A stretch of 28,081 nt of DNA, from the NCBI GenBank assembly GCA_046294625.1, contig JBKBKN010000034.1:1-28081 (forward strand), read 5' to 3'. Numbering within the stretch: the first letter of the stretch is position 1; the number at the start of each line of letters is the position of its first letter. This stretch comes from JBKBKN01 sp046294625 (GTDB taxonomy: Bacteria; Bacteroidota; Bacteroidia; M30B66). Below, piece by piece: positions 24,174 through 28,081 of the stretch. The notes beneath the pieces were generated by a model, which saw only the letters and a program-made list of their open reading frames with translations, had not been told where the DNA came from and did no database searches. The position numbers were made by a program, and so were the translations under genes.

Positions 24174-27100
24174 ATGAAACAAGTTTACTATATCAAATCA
24201 AAAAAAATTGCCAGTATCAAACAAATTGCCGTTATTATTCTTTTTTTACTTTCCCATGAATCATTTACACAATATTGTCCAATTACTTCAGCAACTTGCA
24301 GCGGCGCTAACGGAAGAATCAATCAATTTCAAATTAGGGAAGGAAATGCATCCGGCCCGATTATTTTCAATAATAATAATAGTGCAGCATGCCCCAACCC
24401 AAGCTACTATGATTTCACTTCACTAACACCTCCTACTTTAACCATAGGTCAAACCTATACATTTCAAACTTCGGTGCAAACATCATTTTCATTTGCTTAT
24501 GGCGTGAGAATCTGGATTGACTATAATGAAGATTTTGTGTTTGATAACACGAACCCTAACATTGAGCTGGTTGGCATAACAGCAACTACAGCAGCCAATC
24601 CTAAAAATGTAACTTTAACCATACCGGTTGTTACACCTGGCATCAAAAGACTAAGAGTTCGTTCGCAATATAACAGCAATGTGATGAATCCCTGTGGGTC
24701 AGCAACTTCGGGAACACAAACACACGACTATCTAGTGAACATAGTATCCAGCTGCACAGCGCCTACCGTTTCATCATCAGCATTAAATTTCACACCCGGC
24801 ATCACCAATATTAATGCAACTTCATGGACACGCGGTAATGGTGATGGAGGTGTTTTAGTGGTAGCTCGACTAAATACCACTGCTGCTGTAGCCCCAACAT
24901 CAGGCGATAACTATACTGCCAATGCAAATTTTGGCTCAGGCTCTTCAACCGGAGCGGGTAATTTTGTGGTTTATAATGGCAATGCTGCCAATCCGAGTGT
25001 CAACATTACCGGACTCAATCCGGGAGCAGACTATCGACTTGATTTTTATGAATACAACAGTGCCGGTATTTGCTATCAAAATTCCCCTTATTCTGTATTG
25101 GTGAGCACATTGAATTGCACAGCCCCATCTGGCCCATCTTCAATGAATTTCAGCGGATTGACCAACTCTTCTATCACAGTGAATTATATACGTGGCGGCG
25201 GTCAACAAATTATTGTGTTGGCGCGCCAAGGAAGTGCAGTAAATGCGCATCCTGTAAGTGGTAATAGTTACACTGCTGGACCTTTCGGCAGTGGAAGTCA
25301 AATCGGAACAAATAATTGGGTTGTTTACATAGGTACGGCTAATAGTTTCACACTAACCGGTCTCACACTCAACACCAATTATCACTTTGCTGCTTATGAG
25401 TTTAATAATGGGCCACCGACCTGCTACAATATAACCAATGTAGCAACCGGTAATGCAACCACTACCAACGTGATGAATTACGTATCTAGCACTACGGTGC
25501 AGAATAATGCTACAATCAATCCCAATAGCACCAATCAATGGATTACCCGTTTGGAAGTAATTACTTCTGGTGCAACTTCGCCCCTAAGTGTTACAAATAT
25601 CACCTTCAATACTGCAGGAACTACAAATCCAGCACTAGATTTGAGCAGCGCCAGAATCTATTACACCACCAATACTACATTCGCCACCACCACACCTTTT
25701 GGTGCATTGGTTTCTAATCCGGATGGTACTTATAATATTACTGGTAACCAGGTTTTGACTAATGGAACAAACTATTTTTGGCTTGCTTACAATCTTCCGG
25801 CCGCAGCCACATTGGGAAATACTGTGAGCGGTGCAATAACTTCATTTAGCATCGGAGCAAACAACACATTTCCAGATAATATGAACTCTGGAAACCGACT
25901 TATTGAATTGGCGTATTGTGCAGTTTCCGGTACTTACTCCGGCTCGAATGCAAGAATTACAAACGTTACTATTACTCGAGTAGCCAACAGTCAGCAAGTA
26001 CTGAACCATTCGGACGGCACACTTCAAGGCGGCTACCAAAATTTTACGCAAACGGTGCAGCCTATACCACTGATAGCCGGAGAGCAATACACTTTTTCGA
26101 TATCCAGAACATTGGATATTGCCAGCGCATACGGCATCAGAGCATGGATAGACTATAATAATGATGGAACTTTTAACAATACTAATCCCAATACAGAATT
26201 GCTTTTTATATTAGGTCAAAACACAGCAGGAACATTAACTGCAACCTACACCGTTCCAAATATTGGACCGATTCAACCCGGCACCTATCGTATGCGAATA
26301 AGAAATTTATTTAATACAAATAATTTTTCTCCTTGTGGGCACACAAATTTTTCTGAGGCGGAAGACTATTTAGTTACCATCATTGATCCCGGCCCAATGT
26401 ATTATGTGTCTTCAACAACAACTCAAAATACTTCAGATATAAACCCAAATTCAGTAAATCAGCAAATAATAGGTTTAAGAATAGTCACTGATGGCACGGC
26501 AAATCCGCTAAACATCAGTTCAATTTCATTCAATACAAATGGAACCAATAATCCGCTCAACAATCTCCAATCCGCTAAAATTTTCTTTACGGGCAATACT
26601 GCTACATTTTCAGCAATAAACCAATTCGGATCAACGATCAATAATCCATCAGGTACGCACACCATCAACGGTAATCAGACTTTGCTTCCGGGTAATAACT
26701 ATTTTTGGATTGCTTATGATTTGAAACCCAGTGCCACCATAGGAGATTATGTTGACGCTGAATGTACTTCGTTTACTCTTGATAATATTCCATACTCGCC
26801 CAGCATTACCGCACCTGCTGGTGCAAGACAAATCAATTTGGTGTTTTGCACACCAGTTGCCAATAATTGCTATCTCTTTGATTTTTTCACCAGCACCGGA
26901 CAGAATTATGGGTATATAAGTAATGTAAGCATTACCACTGGCAATTTATTAAACAATACATCAGCTCCGCCGAGCAACTGTGGAAATACCAATCAGGGAT
27001 ATTCAGATTACACAAATCTTTCAGCACCCTTGCTTCAGGCAGGTGGATCTTACGATTTTAGTGTAACAAGGGGATCGGATGGTTTTACCAATTACTTCTT

Positions 27101-28081
27101 TGCCGTTTGGATCGACCTGAATCTTGATGGACAATTTAACAATACGGATTATCATCCGGTCACCAATCCAACAGGAGAGAGATTCATTAATCTTGCGGCT
27201 TCAACAGCAGCTAATCTGAATTTTTCTATCACTATTCCTGCAAATATACCCGCAGGTATTCATCGTATCAGACTCAGAAATATCAGAAACAACAGTTCTG
27301 TCAGTCCGTGTGCTGCAGCAGACTATGGAGAAGCGGAAGATTATCGCTTCGAAATACCAATGACCACTATCGAATGGACGGGAGCAGTTAATACCAATTG
27401 GAGTTTACAGGGAAATTGGAATCCGCAACAAGTACCTCCTGCAAACTCTGACGTTCTCATCCCTAATACATTGAACAAACCGGTAATTTCAGGAATAAGT
27501 CCTGTGGTGAATACGATTACTTTAAATGCGGGCGCTACGCTCACGATCAACCCCAATGGTGCACTAACCGTGAATGGAGTATTAACCAACAATGGAACCA
27601 TCACCGTGCAATCGGGTGGCGCTTTGGTGCAGGGCACTTCATCCACCACTGCCGGAACAGGCACCTATAACATCCGCCGCCATTTTCCGGGCGCCAGCAA
27701 CAATGGCTACCGCTATGTGGGAAGCCCGATTGCCGATATTGCTGCCAATGGTATTTCCGGTATCCCCGCCGATGGACCTGATGGCGCGCAAATCATCCCG
27801 CTCGCAGGCTGCAGCCCTACCGCCGTTGCGCCAAACTCCCCTAACGGTCGCATTCTCGAATTGCGCGAAAATCCCGCGACGGTGATTGCCGGTTGCGCAC
27901 AGTCGCTCTGGCACGTGAAAAGCGCCGGCACTCTTGAAAATGGCCGCGGATATGCTATGCGGGTATGGGGCGGAACTACTGCCACCTTTAGCGGCGCGCA
28001 AATCAACAATGGCAATGTAACTTTTGCCGGACTTACACGCCAAGCCGACTCACTTGTTGACCACCTCCAAGGTGGCATAAC
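24174..28081 (+). CDS. large secreted modular surface protein (GEVED/Fn3/BNR_assoc_N), truncated by window end
   Basis: I translated this frame by hand: it stays open for 1302 codons from the ATG at 24174 to the window edge, with no stop. A signal peptide covers about residues 1-33 (hydrophobic AVIILFLLS, cleavage near FTQ). Modules in order: GEVED-like 1 (about 80-190, with VRIWIDYNEDFVF and DYLVNI), two Fn3-like modules (about 194-312 and 315-430), BNR_assoc_N-like 1 (about 435-565), GEVED 2 (about 620-736, with IRAWIDYNNDG and EAEDYLV), BNR_assoc_N-like 2 (about 742-870), GEVED 3 (about 945-1060, with AVWIDLNLDG and GEAEDY), then a WTGAVNTNW beta region. Such proteins are exported by T9SS and end in a sorting domain, which would lie beyond the edge. 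A role in adhesion or polymer binding is inference. GC content jumps near 27600. Confidence 0.88.
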   Translation, partial: MKQVYYIKSKKIASIKQIAVIILFLLSHESFTQYCPITSATCSGANGRINQFQIREGNASGPIIFNNNNSAACPNPSYYDFTSLTPPTLTIGQTYTFQTSVQTSFSFAYGVRIWIDYNEDFVFDNTNPNIELVGITATTAANPKNVTLTIPVVTPGIKRLRVRSQYNSNVMNPCGSATSGTQTHDYLVNIVSSCTAPTVSSSALNFTPGITNINATSWTRGNGDGGVLVVARLNTTAAVAPTSGDNYTANANFGSGSSTGAGNFVVYNGNAANPSVNITGLNPGADYRLDFYEYNSAGICYQNSPYSVLVSTLNCTAPSGPSSMNFSGLTNSSITVNYIRGGGQQIIVLARQGSAVNAHPVSGNSYTAGPFGSGSQIGTNNWVVYIGTANSFTLTGLTLNTNYHFAAYEFNNGPPTCYNITNVATGNATTTNVMNYVSSTTVQNNATINPNSTNQWITRLEVITSGATSPLSVTNITFNTAGTTNPALDLSSARIYYTTNTTFATTTPFGALVSNPDGTYNITGNQVLTNGTNYFWLAYNLPAAATLGNTVSGAITSFSIGANNTFPDNMNSGNRLIELAYCAVSGTYSGSNARITNVTITRVANSQQVLNHSDGTLQGGYQNFTQTVQPIPLIAGEQYTFSISRTLDIASAYGIRAWIDYNNDGTFNNTNPNTELLFILGQNTAGTLTATYTVPNIGPIQPGTYRMRIRNLFNTNNFSPCGHTNFSEAEDYLVTIIDPGPMYYVSSTTTQNTSDINPNSVNQQIIGLRIVTDGTANPLNISSISFNTNGTNNPLNNLQSAKIFFTGNTATFSAINQFGSTINNPSGTHTINGNQTLLPGNNYFWIAYDLKPSATIGDYVDAECTSFTLDNIPYSPSITAPAGARQINLVFCTPVANNCYLFDFFTSTGQNYGYISNVSITTGNLLNNTSAPPSNCGNTNQGYSDYTNLSAPLLQAGGSYDFSVTRGSDGFTNYFFAVWIDLNLDGQFNNTDYHPVTNPTGERFINLAASTAANLNFSITIPANIPAGIHRIRLRNIRNNSSVSPCAAADYGEAEDYRFEIPMTTIEWTGAVNTNWSLQGNWNPQQVPPANSDVLIPNTLNKPVISGISPVVNTITLNAGATLTINPNGALTVNGVLTNNGTITVQSGGALVQGTSSTTAGTGTYNIRRHFPGASNNGYRYVGSPIADIAANGISGIPADGPDGAQIIPLAGCSPTAVAPNSPNGRILELRENPATVIAGCAQSLWHVKSAGTLENGRGYAMRVWGGTTATFSGAQINNGNVTFAGLTRQADSLVDHLQGGI
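25476..25868 (+). repeat. BNR_assoc_N-like module, copy 1
   Basis: This codes for residues about 435-565 of the surface protein. It opens with YVSSTTVQNNATINPN and closes with NYFWLAYNLPAAATLGN. The second copy (26397-26783) repeats both landmarks with clear divergence, so the duplication is old or the copies were gathered separately. Confidence 0.7.
26397..26783 (+). repeat. BNR_assoc_N-like module, copy 2
   Basis: This codes for residues about 742-870 of the surface protein. Landmarks YVSSTTTQNTSDINPN and NYFWIAYDLKPSATIGD match those of copy 1 in order and spacing. A GEVED module separates the two copies, giving the order BNR-GEVED-BNR-GEVED. Confidence 0.7.

Noticed and set aside
27639..28043. 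Open minus-strand frame of 134 codons opposite the surface-protein gene
   Set aside because: It arises from the local high GC, which removes chance stops. The plus-strand frame continues without interruption and has recognisable protein features.
24174..28081. The surface-protein region read as several small genes or a decayed gene
   Set aside because: Codon-by-codon translation from 24174 shows one open frame to the window end; the short frames are out-of-phase fragments.
1..28081. CRISPR array, tRNA/rRNA, transposase, integrase, toxin-antitoxin or prophage genes
   Set aside because: I looked for regularly spaced repeats, cloverleaf-like sequences and typical mobile-element proteins and saw none; nearly all space is filled by housekeeping genes.

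Overview
The window looks like a chromosomal segment of a Bacteroidota bacterium (Flavobacteria/Sphingobacteria/Chitinophagia type; genus not determinable by eye). The evidence is: AT-rich coding DNA; start codons without clear Shine-Dalgarno sequences; several perfect TAnnTTTG promoter boxes (the Bacteroidota -7 element) just upstream of genes; the gene order purH-mreB-mreC-mreD-mrdA-rodA; a TPR/beta-propeller/OmpA protein built like the type IX secretion (T9SS) component PorE; and a giant secreted GEVED-domain protein of the kind T9SS exports. Almost everything is housekeeping. The accessory-looking parts are the two ends.

Layout. 1-154: apparent 3' end of a WG-repeat-like gene whose frame breaks at a seven-T run. 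368-1618 (-): MacB/FtsX-type ABC permease. 1901-9409 (+): a long co-directional run of purH, the rod/elongasome genes mreB, mreC, mreD, mrdA (PBP2) and rodA, then a NUDIX hydrolase. 9460-12849 (-): acyl-CoA dehydrogenase and, upstream of it, an MBL/beta-CASP nuclease-like gene coupled by ATGA to an orphan ccmB. 13055-19732 (+): two SDR sugar-nucleotide-type enzymes flanking an AsmA-family protein and a PorE-like OmpA protein that are joined by a TTGA overlap. 19729-23058 (-): yebC, ftsH and rsfS. 23096-23857 (+): short birA. 24174 to the window edge (+): one uninterrupted reading frame of at least 1302 codons encoding a modular secreted surface protein.

How they fit together. The mre/mrd/rod block builds the lateral cell wall: MreB filaments, MreC/MreD scaffold, RodA glycosyltransferase and PBP2 transpeptidase. 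The AsmA and OmpA/PorE-like proteins act in the envelope, and the OmpA domain probably anchors to that peptidoglycan. FtsH polices membrane proteins, and RsfS and YebC act on ribosomes and gene expression. The last gene carries a signal peptide, three GEVED modules, two Fn3-like modules and a duplicated BNR_assoc_N-like module. Its DNA changes from about 34% GC to about 59% GC near the window's right edge.

I did not find a clearly new multi-gene defence or mobile system. The best leads are the composition break and modular duplication in the surface protein, the unusual hairpin leader of that gene, the AsmA/OmpA coupling with its long charged tail, the orphan ccmB/MBL pair, and the interlocking hairpins before purH.
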